Positions 53,881 through 61,548 of a DNA stretch of 64,000 bases are shown here, piece after piece; the stretch's first letter is position 1; each line of letters opens with the position of its first letter. Origin of the DNA: Reyranella sp. CPCC 100927 (GTDB lineage Bacteria > Pseudomonadota > Alphaproteobacteria > Reyranellales > Reyranellaceae); assembly GCF_007859315.1 (NCBI RefSeq), contig NZ_VOHA01000001.1, positions 124,001 through 188,000 on the forward strand, given 5' to 3'. The notes under the pieces are model-generated. The model did not search any database and was not told the DNA's origin. It was given only the letters and a program-made list of their open reading frames with translations. Position numbers and translations under genes: made by a program.

Positions 53881-54960
53881 TTAACGGCTGATCACGTGGA
53901 TGTCCTCGAGCGCCCACGACACCGACGCCTGCTGGCCAACCGCAACCGGATCGGCAAAGAAGCGCTGTTCAGGCAGGGCGACGACGAAGCCGTTGGTGCC
54001 GGGCACGGCCAGGGCGACCTCGACCTGGGCGCCGAGATATTCGATGGCGCGCACGGCGCCGATCAGCGACGTGGCGTGGGAGGCAGCGTCCCGGGACAGC
54101 GTGGCGCGGTCGGCGCGGATCGCCAGGTGCACGTCGGCGCCACGCGGTGCCGATCCGACGGGCAGCGCCAGGCGGGTACCGCCTTCCAGCACTGCCACCG
54201 GGCCGGCGGCCGCGGCGTCGACCGTGGCTGCCAGCACGTTGTGGCCGCCGATGAAGCGCGCCACGAATGCGCTGCCGGGGTGATTGAAGATCTCGCGTGG
54301 CGTCGCCGCCTGCTCGATGCGGCCCTGCGCCATCACCACCACCAGGTCGGCCAACGCCATGGCCTCTTCCTGACTATGCGTGACGTGGACGAAGGTGATG
54401 CCGAGCTCGGTCTGCCAGCGCTTCAGCTCTTCGCGCATCCGCACCCGCAGGAACGGGTCGAGCGCCGACAGCGGCTCGTCGAGCAGCAGCGCGCCAGGAT
54501 CGGTGGTGAGTGCGCGGGCCAGCGCCACGCGCTGCTGCTGTCCGCCGGACAGCTGAGTCGGCAGCCGCGTCGCGTAGTTGTCCATCTGGACCAGGCGCAG
54601 CAGGTCCATCGCACGGGCGCGGCGCTCGGACTTGGCGACACCCTTCATCCGCAGGCTGAAGGCGACGTTGTCGATGCAGTCGAGGTGGGGGAACAACGCG
54701 TAGTTCTGGAACATCATCGCCGTGCCGCGCCGTGCCGGCGGCAGGTCCGTGATGTTGTCGTTGCCCAGCAGGATGTCGCCGTCGCTGGCATCCTCGTGCC
54801 CGGCGATCATGCGCAAGGTGCTGGTCTTGCCACAGCCGCTGGGTCCCAGCAGGCAGCAATAGGTGCCCGGCGGCACCACCAGGTTGATCGCGTCGACGGC
54901 GACCACGGACCCATAGCGCTTGGTGAGCGCAATCAATTCGAGCTTCGCCGGTTGAGCCAT
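53881..54960 (-). CDS. ABC transporter ATP-binding protein (PotA type)
   Basis: 359 residues from the ATG at 54960. Walker A GPSGCGKTST, signature LSGGQQQRVALARAL, Walker B ALLLDEPLSALD and the H-loop VTHSQEEA are present. The TOBE/OB domain occupies about 275-359. It is the first gene of the operon and powers the two permeases. A 227-base gap separates it from the divergent malonyl-CoA decarboxylase. Confidence 0.93.
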   Translation of the reverse strand: MAQPAKLELIALTKRYGSVVAVDAINLVVPPGTYCCLLGPSGCGKTSTLRMIAGHEDASDGDILLGNDNITDLPPARRGTAMMFQNYALFPHLDCIDNVAFSLRMKGVAKSERRARAMDLLRLVQMDNYATRLPTQLSGGQQQRVALARALTTDPGALLLDEPLSALDPFLRVRMREELKRWQTELGITFVHVTHSQEEAMALADLVVVMAQGRIEQAATPREIFNHPGSAFVARFIGGHNVLAATVDAAAAGPVAVLEGGTRLALPVGSAPRGADVHLAIRADRATLSRDAASHATSLIGAVRAIEYLGAQVEVALAVPGTNGFVVALPEQRFFADPVAVGQQASVSWALEDIHVISR

Positions 54961-55187
54961 GGCGCCCACCCTGCAAACCGGGTGCCAGCGCCTCGTGTCA
55001 TGCGCGTTGACGCTCGCCTACGAAATGGGCGCGACACAGCGTCATCTGCCCGGGAGTACGCCGAAGCGCTCACATTTTGGGCGGACGACGAAAAGCGAGG
55101 GTGGTGATGTTTTTTCCGCAGCGTGTCATGAACCGGTATTACAATTTTGGCCCGATAACCCCATTTCGAAGCTGCGTGTAGGCAACC

Positions 55188-56600
55188 ATGACCTCTCCGC
55201 TTTCAGGTTTCGTCGACCGTGCCCTGGACCGCGTCGCGCGCGCTTTCCGGGATGCCACGACGGGCGCGCGCGAGGTGGTGGGCGCGCCGCTACGTCCCGA
55301 CCTGCCGGACGACGAACTGCCGCGCCTGCGGCGCCAGATCGACGTCTGCCTGGAGGGTCCCGGCGGCGAGACCGCTGCCCGCGTCCGTGCTGCCGAACTG
55401 GGCCGTACCTATATCGCCTTGTCGGCCGAAGGTCGGCGCAAGTTCCTGACCATACTGGCGCGTGAGCACGGCCCCGATCCGGAGGGCATCACCAATGCCA
55501 TCGCGCACTGGCAGGCCGCGACCGATGATCGTCGCAAGGCGGCGGCCGAAGCGGAATTGCGGGCGGCCCTGGAATCGCCTGCAGCACAGCTGCTGGCGCG
55601 GTTCAACAGTCTGCCCGAAGGCGTCAAATTCATTGTCGATTTGCGCGCCGAGCTGCTGAAGATGGGGCGCAAGGATCCGGCGATTGCCCGGCTGGCGGAG
55701 GATCTGCGCCGCCTGCTCAGCACCTGGTTCGACGTCGGTTTCCTCGACCTGCGCCATATCGACTGGCGGGCGCCGGCAGCGCTGCTGGAGAAGCTGATCG
55801 CCTATGAAGCCGTGCACGCCATCGGCTCTTGGCGCGACCTCAAAAACCGCCTCGACTCGGATCGGCGCTGCTTCGCGTTCTTCCACCCACGCATGCCCGA
55901 CGAGCCGCTGATCTTCGTCGAGGTGGCGCTGGTCGACGGCATGGCTGACAACGTCCAGCGTCTGCTCGACGAGGAAGCGCCGACCCGTGACGCGCGCGCG
56001 GCCAACACGGCGATCTTCTATTCGATCTCCAACTGCCAGGAAGGGCTGGCGGGCGTCAGCTTCGGCAATTACCTGATCAAGCGGGTGGCCGAGGAGCTCA
56101 AGCGCGAGCTGCCGAAGGTTTCCGTTTTCGCCACCCTGTCGCCGATCCCCGGCTTTCGGCCCTGGCTGGAGGCGACCCTGGAGGCCGATGGCGATGCAGC
56201 CTTGCTGCCGGCCGAGATCGAGACCCTGGCCGCGGTGACGGACGGCGCGCGCGGCGCCGCGGCGATCAAGCTGCTGCTGGCGGGCCGCGAATGGCCTGAT
56301 ATCCGCGCTCAGGAGCATGTGCTGAAGCCGATCCTGATGCGCCTGTGCGCCCGCTACCTGGTGCGCGAAACCCGCAACGGCAAGGCGCTGGACCGGGTGG
56401 CGCATTTCCATCTCGGCAACGGCGCCCGCATCGAGCGATTGAACTGGCTCGGCGATCCGTCGGCCAACGGCCTGAAACAGGCCTGTGGGCTGATGGTGAA
56501 CTACCGCTACAAGCTCGAGGACGTCGACGCCAACCACGAGGCCTACGCCGACGGCAAGATTGTGGCCTCGAACGAGGTCAAGCGGCTGGTGAAGGCCTGA
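55188..56600 (+). CDS. Malonyl-CoA decarboxylase
   Basis: A 470-residue protein with the N-terminal helical domain (residues 1-180) and a C-terminal GNAT-like catalytic domain. FYSISNCQEGLAGVSFGN carries the catalytic Ser, and AHFHLGNGARIERLNWLGD the catalytic His. LSPIPGFRPWL and YLVRE are family signatures. It converts malonyl-CoA to acetyl-CoA and CO2, allowing use of malonate or removal of excess malonyl-CoA. A repeat follows the stop. Confidence 0.95.
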   Translation: MTSPLSGFVDRALDRVARAFRDATTGAREVVGAPLRPDLPDDELPRLRRQIDVCLEGPGGETAARVRAAELGRTYIALSAEGRRKFLTILAREHGPDPEGITNAIAHWQAATDDRRKAAAEAELRAALESPAAQLLARFNSLPEGVKFIVDLRAELLKMGRKDPAIARLAEDLRRLLSTWFDVGFLDLRHIDWRAPAALLEKLIAYEAVHAIGSWRDLKNRLDSDRRCFAFFHPRMPDEPLIFVEVALVDGMADNVQRLLDEEAPTRDARAANTAIFYSISNCQEGLAGVSFGNYLIKRVAEELKRELPKVSVFATLSPIPGFRPWLEATLEADGDAALLPAEIETLAAVTDGARGAAAIKLLLAGREWPDIRAQEHVLKPILMRLCARYLVRETRNGKALDRVAHFHLGNGARIERLNWLGDPSANGLKQACGLMVNYRYKLEDVDANHEAYADGKIVASNEVKRLVKA

Positions 56601-56605
56601 TTTTT

Positions 56606-56716
56606 TTGGACCGCGCGCGTCCACGCGCGCATCTTTCGCCTGTGCGCGGAGGCGCCGAACTGCGTCGCTCTTCGCTTCGCCGCGAGGAATGCGGGCGTGG
56701 ACGCCCGCGGTCCAAA
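56606..56716. repeat. Family A-related inverted repeat, copy 4
   Basis: TTGGACCGCGCGCGTCCACGCGCGC on the left and GCGGGCGTGGACGCCCGCGGTCCAA on the right pair with a few mismatches. About 60 bases lie between. It fills the gap between malonyl-CoA decarboxylase and the convergent SMP-30 gene and follows a T-run, so it may terminate both. GGACC replaces the GGGAGC ends of the other copies. Confidence 0.75.
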
Positions 56717-56719
56717 GAA

Positions 56720-57670
56720 CTACGTCCGGTTCAAATGCTTCAACTTGTGGCCAGCCCGTGGCCACTCGAAGCTGACCAGTTTGCCGGTCATCGACAGCGT
56801 GGCATAGGCCGTGCGCAGGCCCTCGCCGCCGAAGCAGACGTTGGTGACCATGGGGTCGGGCAGCTTGTACTGATCCACGCGGCTGCCGTCGGGCCAGATG
56901 TCCGACACCGCGCCGGTGATCAACGTGGCGACGCAGATGTGGCCGGCCGAATCGACGGCCAGCGAATCGAACATCTGATAGCCGCCCAGGCCCGCCACCA
57001 CGCGGCCCTTCTCGCCGCGGTAGGGTCCATTGGCCGACTTGATCTCGCCCGGCGCCGACAGCGCAAACGCCCAGCAACGCGCCGTCGGCGTCTCGACGAC
57101 GTAAAGCGTCTTTTCGTCGGGTGACAGTCCGCAGCCGTTGGGCCGCTCCAGCGGGAAGATCTTCTCCTCGATCTTCGAGCCGTCGGCCTTGGCGTAGTAC
57201 ACAGCGCCGCGATCATTGTCGCGCTCACGCGTCTTGCCCAGGTCGGTGAACCAGAAACCGCCGGCGTCATCGAACACCAGGTCATTGGGTCCGTTCAGCC
57301 GGCGGCCGTTGCAGGAGTCGTAGAGCGTTTCGAACTTGCCGGTCTCGGGGTCGACCACCTGGATGCTGCCGCCGCGGTAGTCGTCAGGCTGCGTGCCGGG
57401 AAATGTGCGGCCATCGGGCAGCGTGATCCAGTTGAAGCCGCCGTTGTTGGTCACATAGATCTTGCCGTTGGGGCCCAGCGCTGCCCCATTGGGGCCGCCG
57501 CCCAGATTGGCGATCACGTGCTGCTTGCCGTCTGCCGTCACCCGGGTCAGCGTCTGGCGTGCGATCTCGACCAGGATGATCGAGCCGTCCGGCATCGCCA
57601 CCGGTCCCTCGGGGAACTTCAGTCCGGATGTGATCTCGCGCGCTTTGGGTTCGATCGTCGTTACTTGCAT
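56720..57670 (-). CDS. SMP-30/gluconolactonase family protein
   Basis: 316 residues from the ATG at 57670, with AGGGAGC upstream; the longer frame runs into the hydratase gene. A six-bladed beta-propeller. LKFPEGPVAMPDGSI has the metal Glu, GRRLNGPNDLVFDDAGGFWFTD the metal Asn and Asp, and NGCGLSPDEKTLYVVET completes the set. Members hydrolyse lactones. The substrate is unknown, and it is the last gene after two hydratases, so a CoA-linked degradation route is likely. Confidence 0.9.
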   Translation of the reverse strand: MQVTTIEPKAREITSGLKFPEGPVAMPDGSIILVEIARQTLTRVTADGKQHVIANLGGGPNGAALGPNGKIYVTNNGGFNWITLPDGRTFPGTQPDDYRGGSIQVVDPETGKFETLYDSCNGRRLNGPNDLVFDDAGGFWFTDLGKTRERDNDRGAVYYAKADGSKIEEKIFPLERPNGCGLSPDEKTLYVVETPTARCWAFALSAPGEIKSANGPYRGEKGRVVAGLGGYQMFDSLAVDSAGHICVATLITGAVSDIWPDGSRVDQYKLPDPMVTNVCFGGEGLRTAYATLSMTGKLVSFEWPRAGHKLKHLNRT

Positions 57671-57681
57671 CGGTTCGCTCC

Positions 57682-58473
57682 CTACCGCCCCTTGAACTGC
57701 GCCGGACGCTTGGCGAGGAAGGCAGCCACGCCTTCCTTGAAATCCTCGCTGCGGCCCAGTTCGCGCTGCAGGTCGCGTTCCAGGTCGAGCTGCGCCGAGA
57801 GATCGTTGCCGTGCGCCGCATTCAGCGCCGTCTTGATACTGGCCAGCGCCAGCGGGCCGTCGGCCAGCCGTCGCGCCAGCGCCGCGGCGCTGTCCATCAA
57901 CGCGGCGTCGTCGACGACGTCCCAGATCAGGCCCCAGGCCTGCGCCTTCTCGGCCGGGATCTGCTGCGCCAGCATCGCCATTGCCCGCGCGCGGGCATCG
58001 CCGATCAGGCGCGGCAGGAACCAGGTGCTGCCGCCGTCGGGCACCAGTCCGATGCGGGCGAAGGCCTGCAGGAAACTCGCCGAGCGGCCGGCGATGGCGA
58101 TGTCGCTGGCCAGCACGAAGCTCATGCCGACGCCGGCAGCCACGCCGTTCACGGCAGCGATGATCGGCTGGGGCAGTGCCCGCATGGTGCGGATCATCGG
58201 ATTGAAGAGCTTCTCCAGCGCGGCGCCCGAATCGGCCATGGCGCCCTGCGCACGGTCGGGATCGGACAGGTCGGCGCCGGCACAGAAGCCGCGGCCGGCG
58301 CCGGTCAGCAGCACGGCGCGCACGCTGCCGTTGCCGGCGAGCGACTGCCAGCAATCCTTGAGTTCGCCCGCCATCTGCCGCGACACCGCGTTGAGCTTGT
58401 CGGGCTGGTTCAGGGTGATCGTCGCCAGGCGGTCGCTGATGTCGAGCTTGATGGTGCTGTAGGTCATGCTCAT
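57682..58473 (-). CDS. Enoyl-CoA hydratase/isomerase family protein, paralogue 1
   Basis: A 263-residue crotonase-fold protein. RGFCAGADLS and AAVNGVAAGVGMSFVLASDIAIAG form the oxyanion hole. It is closest by eye to PaaG/PaaB-type 1,2-epoxyphenylacetyl-CoA isomerases. The ATG overlaps the stop of the upstream paralogue by four bases. Their last ~35 residues (ERDLQRELGRSEDFKEGV..) are nearly identical, showing recent duplication or exchange. Confidence 0.88.
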   Translation of the reverse strand: MSMTYSTIKLDISDRLATITLNQPDKLNAVSRQMAGELKDCWQSLAGNGSVRAVLLTGAGRGFCAGADLSDPDRAQGAMADSGAALEKLFNPMIRTMRALPQPIIAAVNGVAAGVGMSFVLASDIAIAGRSASFLQAFARIGLVPDGGSTWFLPRLIGDARARAMAMLAQQIPAEKAQAWGLIWDVVDDAALMDSAAALARRLADGPLALASIKTALNAAHGNDLSAQLDLERDLQRELGRSEDFKEGVAAFLAKRPAQFKGR

Positions 58474-59267
58474 CGTCCCTTGAACTGGGCCGGGCGCTTG
58501 GCGAGAAAGGCCCCGACGCCTTCCTTGAAATCTTCGCTGCGGCCCAGCTCGCGTTGCAGGTCACGTTCGAGATCGAGCTGCTGGTCCAGCGAATTGGTGC
58601 CGGCCTCGTTCAGTGCCCGCTTGATGCTGGCATAGGACAACGTCGGACCCGCCGCCATGCGCTTGGCCAGTGCCCGCGCTTCGTCCATCAGCTGTGCGTC
58701 GTCGACCACCTGCCAGATCATGCCCATCTGCTCGGCCTTTTCGGCCGGCACCGAGGTGCCCAGCATGGCCAATGCGCGGGCGCGGGCATCGCCGACGTTG
58801 TGCGGCAGGAACCAGGTGCCGCCCAGGTCGGGGATCAGCGAGATGCGTACAAAGGCCTGATCGAAGCGGGCCGAGCGCGCGGCAATCACGATATCCGCGG
58901 CCAGCGCCAGGTTGGCGCCGCCGCCGGCGGCGACGCCGTTCACGGCGGCGATCACCGGCTTGGGCAGCGCCCGGATGCGCCGCATCATGGGATTGAACAG
59001 CCGGTCCATGGCCGTGCCGACATCGGGTCTGCCGTCGCTGCCGGCATCGCCGGGTCCGCGACCGCTCAGGTCGGCGCCGGCGCAGAAGCCGCGGCCGGTG
59101 CCGGTGATCAGCACGCAGCGCACGCTGGCATCGTCGCGAGCGCGATCGAGCGTCTCGTTCATCGCCGCGATCAGTTCGTGGCTCATGGCGTTGAGCCGCT
59201 GCGGCCGGTTGAGCGTGATGGTCATCACGCCGGCGGCAATGTCAGCAACAACAGGCTGTTCGGTCAT
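58470..59267 (-). CDS. Enoyl-CoA hydratase/isomerase family protein, paralogue 2
   Basis: 265 residues from the ATG at 59267, with AGGGAG before it. Same crotonase fold: GRGFCAGADLSGRG, AAVNGVAAGGGANLALAADIVI. A Gly/Asp-rich insertion (GRGPGDAGSDGRP) follows the first oxyanion loop and is absent from paralogue 1. The DLGGTWFLP segment matches. Both genes are probably in one operon with the SMP-30 gene. The reaction is hydration or isomerisation of an acyl-CoA; exact substrate unknown. Confidence 0.88.
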   Translation of the reverse strand: MTEQPVVADIAAGVMTITLNRPQRLNAMSHELIAAMNETLDRARDDASVRCVLITGTGRGFCAGADLSGRGPGDAGSDGRPDVGTAMDRLFNPMMRRIRALPKPVIAAVNGVAAGGGANLALAADIVIAARSARFDQAFVRISLIPDLGGTWFLPHNVGDARARALAMLGTSVPAEKAEQMGMIWQVVDDAQLMDEARALAKRMAAGPTLSYASIKRALNEAGTNSLDQQLDLERDLQRELGRSEDFKEGVGAFLAKRPAQFKGR

Positions 59268-59373
59268 GGCGTATCTCCCTGGGGCGCGGACTGTCGCACG
59301 CCCGGACAAGCGCCGTAAACGATCGTTCAGCGAGTCACGAGCCAGGCTTTTGATCTGCGAAAGAGTGCTTTTG

Positions 59374-59457
59374 CTTCATGGTGAGCTTGTCGAACCATGA
59401 AGCCTCGCACGATGGCAGTCGGGGACCGCTTTATGGTTCGACAAGCTCACCATGAAG
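59374..59457. repeat. Intergenic inverted repeat, family D
   Basis: Perfect 25-base inverted arms (59374-59398 and 59433-59457) with core TTCGACAAGCTCACCATGA, 34 bases apart. It lies between the P450 stop and the hydratase start on the same strand. This arm sequence recurs in many alphaproteobacterial genomes. It could insulate the two units. Confidence 0.85.
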
Positions 59458-59469
59458 CTCGGGCCGGCG

Positions 59470-60738
59470 CTACGCCGCCTTGCGCGTCATGCGATAGCGG
59501 ATCGGCAGTCGCTTCAGGCCGCTCACGAAGGTGGCCTCGACCCAGGCCGGGTCGCCGGCCAGCTCGACATGGTCGAGGCGCGACAGCAACTCCTGGTACA
59601 GCGCGCGGATCTCCATCTTGGCCAGATGCTGTCCCAGGCACAGATGCACGCCGTAGCCGAAAGCGACATGGGGGTTGGGCGTGCGGTCGATCTTGAACGC
59701 GAACGGATCCTCGAAGACGTCCTCGTCGCGGTTGCCCGAGGCGTAGCACATCATCAGCGAGTCGCCTGATTTGATCTTCTGGCCGCGCAGTTCGTAGTCT
59801 TCGGTGGCGGTGCGGAAGAAGTGCTTCACTGGCGTCACCCAGCGGAACATTTCTTCGATCGCCAGCCGCAGCAGGTCGGGTCGCGCCCGCAGCTTGGCGA
59901 GCTCGGCCGGATTTTGCATCAGCGCCAGCAGGCCGCCGGCCGTCGTCGAGCTGGTCGTGTCGTGACCGGCGGTGGCGATGATCACATAGTAGGACAGCGC
60001 CTCGAACTCGCTGATCGGCTGGCCATTGATCTGCGCGTTGGCGATGACGCTGGCGACGTCGTCCTTCGGGTTCTTGCGGCGATCGGCGATGATGGCGGCG
60101 AAATAGCGGAAGAAGTCCTGCACGGTGGCGCTGACCTCCGCCTCGCCGCCGCGGCGCATGTCGGGATCGCGAGCACCGAAGATCTCCTGCGTCAGCTTCA
60201 GCATGAACGCTTCGTCCTCGCGCGGCACGCCCAGGATCATCATGATCACGCGCAGCGGGTACCAGATGGCGATGTCGCTGGAGAAGTCACATTCGCCGTC
60301 CATGGCCTCCATGCGGTCGACGAACTCGCGCGCCAGCACACCGAGATCGGCCTCCAGCTTCTTCAGGTTCGGCGGCATGAACCAGGGTTGCGTCAGGCTG
60401 CGATACGTACGGTGGTCGGGATTGTCCATGTTGACCAGCGAGCGCAGCAGCAGGTGGCTGCCGCCGGTCAGCTTCTTGACGCGTTCCTCATCGGCGATGC
60501 TGGTCAGCACCAATCGGGGGTCATTGATGAAGCGCTCGTTCTGGCGCTCGATGTCCCGGATGTCGGCGTGCCGCGTGACGGCCCAGAACGGCCGCACGTG
60601 GCCGGGGTCGGTCCAGTGCACCGGCGATTCGCGGCGCAGTTGAGTGAACAGAGCGTCATGAGCCGCGGCGTCGGCGTAGACCTTGGGATTGATGATCGCC
60701 TGGTCGATGCCAAGCTTGGCCGTTTCCTCGAGAGGCAT
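59470..60738 (-). CDS. Cytochrome P450
   Basis: A 422-residue soluble bacterial P450. I-helix AGHDTTSSTTAGG, ExxR in the K-helix (IEEMFRW), and haem loop FGYGVHLCLGQHLAKMEIRAL with the thiolate Cys. The length and PVHWTDPGH/WFMPPNLKKLE features resemble CYP125/CYP142-like steroid or terpene hydroxylases, but substrate class is inference. A flavodoxin is divergent across a 143-base gap with a perfect operator palindrome. Confidence 0.93.
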   Translation of the reverse strand: MPLEETAKLGIDQAIINPKVYADAAAHDALFTQLRRESPVHWTDPGHVRPFWAVTRHADIRDIERQNERFINDPRLVLTSIADEERVKKLTGGSHLLLRSLVNMDNPDHRTYRSLTQPWFMPPNLKKLEADLGVLAREFVDRMEAMDGECDFSSDIAIWYPLRVIMMILGVPREDEAFMLKLTQEIFGARDPDMRRGGEAEVSATVQDFFRYFAAIIADRRKNPKDDVASVIANAQINGQPISEFEALSYYVIIATAGHDTTSSTTAGGLLALMQNPAELAKLRARPDLLRLAIEEMFRWVTPVKHFFRTATEDYELRGQKIKSGDSLMMCYASGNRDEDVFEDPFAFKIDRTPNPHVAFGYGVHLCLGQHLAKMEIRALYQELLSRLDHVELAGDPAWVEATFVSGLKRLPIRYRMTRKAA

Positions 60739-60824
60739 CGTTGTCGTCTCCTTGTGCCCTGCGTCATTCCGCGTCGGACGGATTCGTAAATCAACAGCAT
60801 CGAGGCTCTTGCCTTCCGCTCTGT

Positions 60825-60848
60825 AATTCGGTATTGAAATACCGAATT
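60825..60848. promoter_or_regulatory. Perfect palindromic operator between P450 and flavodoxin
   Basis: 11-base arms AATTCGGTATT and AATACCGAATT around GA. It lies 87 bases upstream of the P450 start and 34 bases upstream of the flavodoxin start, well placed to control both. The size and symmetry suit a TetR- or MarR-type repressor. No regulator gene for it is in the window. Confidence 0.75.
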
Positions 60849-60881
60849 GAACGTTTCACCACCACTCAGAACGATGTTCCG

Positions 60882-61334
60882 ATGACCATGGCCAACATCC
60901 TCGTCCTGATCGGTACCGAGTCCGGCAATGCGCAGATGGTGGCGGACGCCGTGCGCGATCCCCTGGAGGGAGCCGGCCACGGCGTCACGGTCTCCGACAA
61001 GGCAACGCATGCCGACGAGTTCTCGGGCCACGACACGTTGCTGGTGATCTGTGCCACCCACGGCTCGGGCGACATCCCCAGCAACATCCTGCCGCTCTAC
61101 GAGACGCTGGCCCGCGAGAAACCTGACCTGTCGCCCTGGCGCTATGGTGTCATCGCACTGGGCGACATGACGTATCAGGACACGTTCTGCGGTGGCGGCA
61201 AGCAGATGGATGCCCTGCTGGGACAGCTCGGCGCCAACAAGATCGGTGATCGTCTCGAGGTCGACGCTTCAACCCAGCCGCTGCCGGACGAGGAGGCGGT
61301 GGGCTGGGTGAAGGAGTGGGTGAAGCTGGTGTAG
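60882..61334 (+). CDS. Flavodoxin / MioC-like FMN protein
   Basis: A 150-residue protein. ILIGTESGNAQMVA (here VLIGTESGNAQMVA) is the FMN-phosphate loop, ICATHGSGDIPSNI the second loop, LGDMTYQDTFCGGGK the third. It is a short-chain flavodoxin of the type seen in cytochrome P450 reductase domains. With the divergent P450 and shared operator it may be its electron donor (inference). ATG 60882 gives MTMANIL. Confidence 0.9.
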   Translation: MTMANILVLIGTESGNAQMVADAVRDPLEGAGHGVTVSDKATHADEFSGHDTLLVICATHGSGDIPSNILPLYETLAREKPDLSPWRYGVIALGDMTYQDTFCGGGKQMDALLGQLGANKIGDRLEVDASTQPLPDEEAVGWVKEWVKLV

Positions 61335-61340
61335 GAGCCT

Positions 61341-61526
61341 CTACTTGTCGGAAGGCGCTTTATCGATGCGGCTTGAAACAACAGCCCGCTGAACAAGTCC
61401 CTTTGTCTTGCTCTCCTCGTCAGAAGGGCTTGCGACTTTCATGGCCTCACGTTTCCACGTGGGCCAATCCGCGACCTCTTTCGACGCCTGATCAAGTTCC
61501 GTTTTGAGCCAGTTATCGCCGCTCAT
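61341..61526 (-). CDS. 61-residue small protein downstream of the dCTP deaminase
   Basis: MSGDNWLKTELDQASKEVADW..., a charged helical protein with WPTWKREAM in the middle. AAGGAGATG gives a good ribosome site before ATG 61526. It follows the deaminase stop by 22 bases, so it is probably cotranscribed. The base composition is less GC-rich than flanking genes. I do not recognise a function. It could be a partner or a control protein of the deaminase, or simply a passenger. Confidence 0.7.
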   Translation of the reverse strand: MSGDNWLKTELDQASKEVADWPTWKREAMKVASPSDEESKTKGLVQRAVVSSRIDKAPSDK

Positions 61527-61548
61527 AAACCATCTCCTTCAGCGCCGT

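Noticed and set aside
52519..55107. 862-codon plus-strand frame over the binding protein and ATPase genes
   Set aside because: Antisense shadow rich in His/Arg/Gly; both minus-strand genes carry full family motifs.
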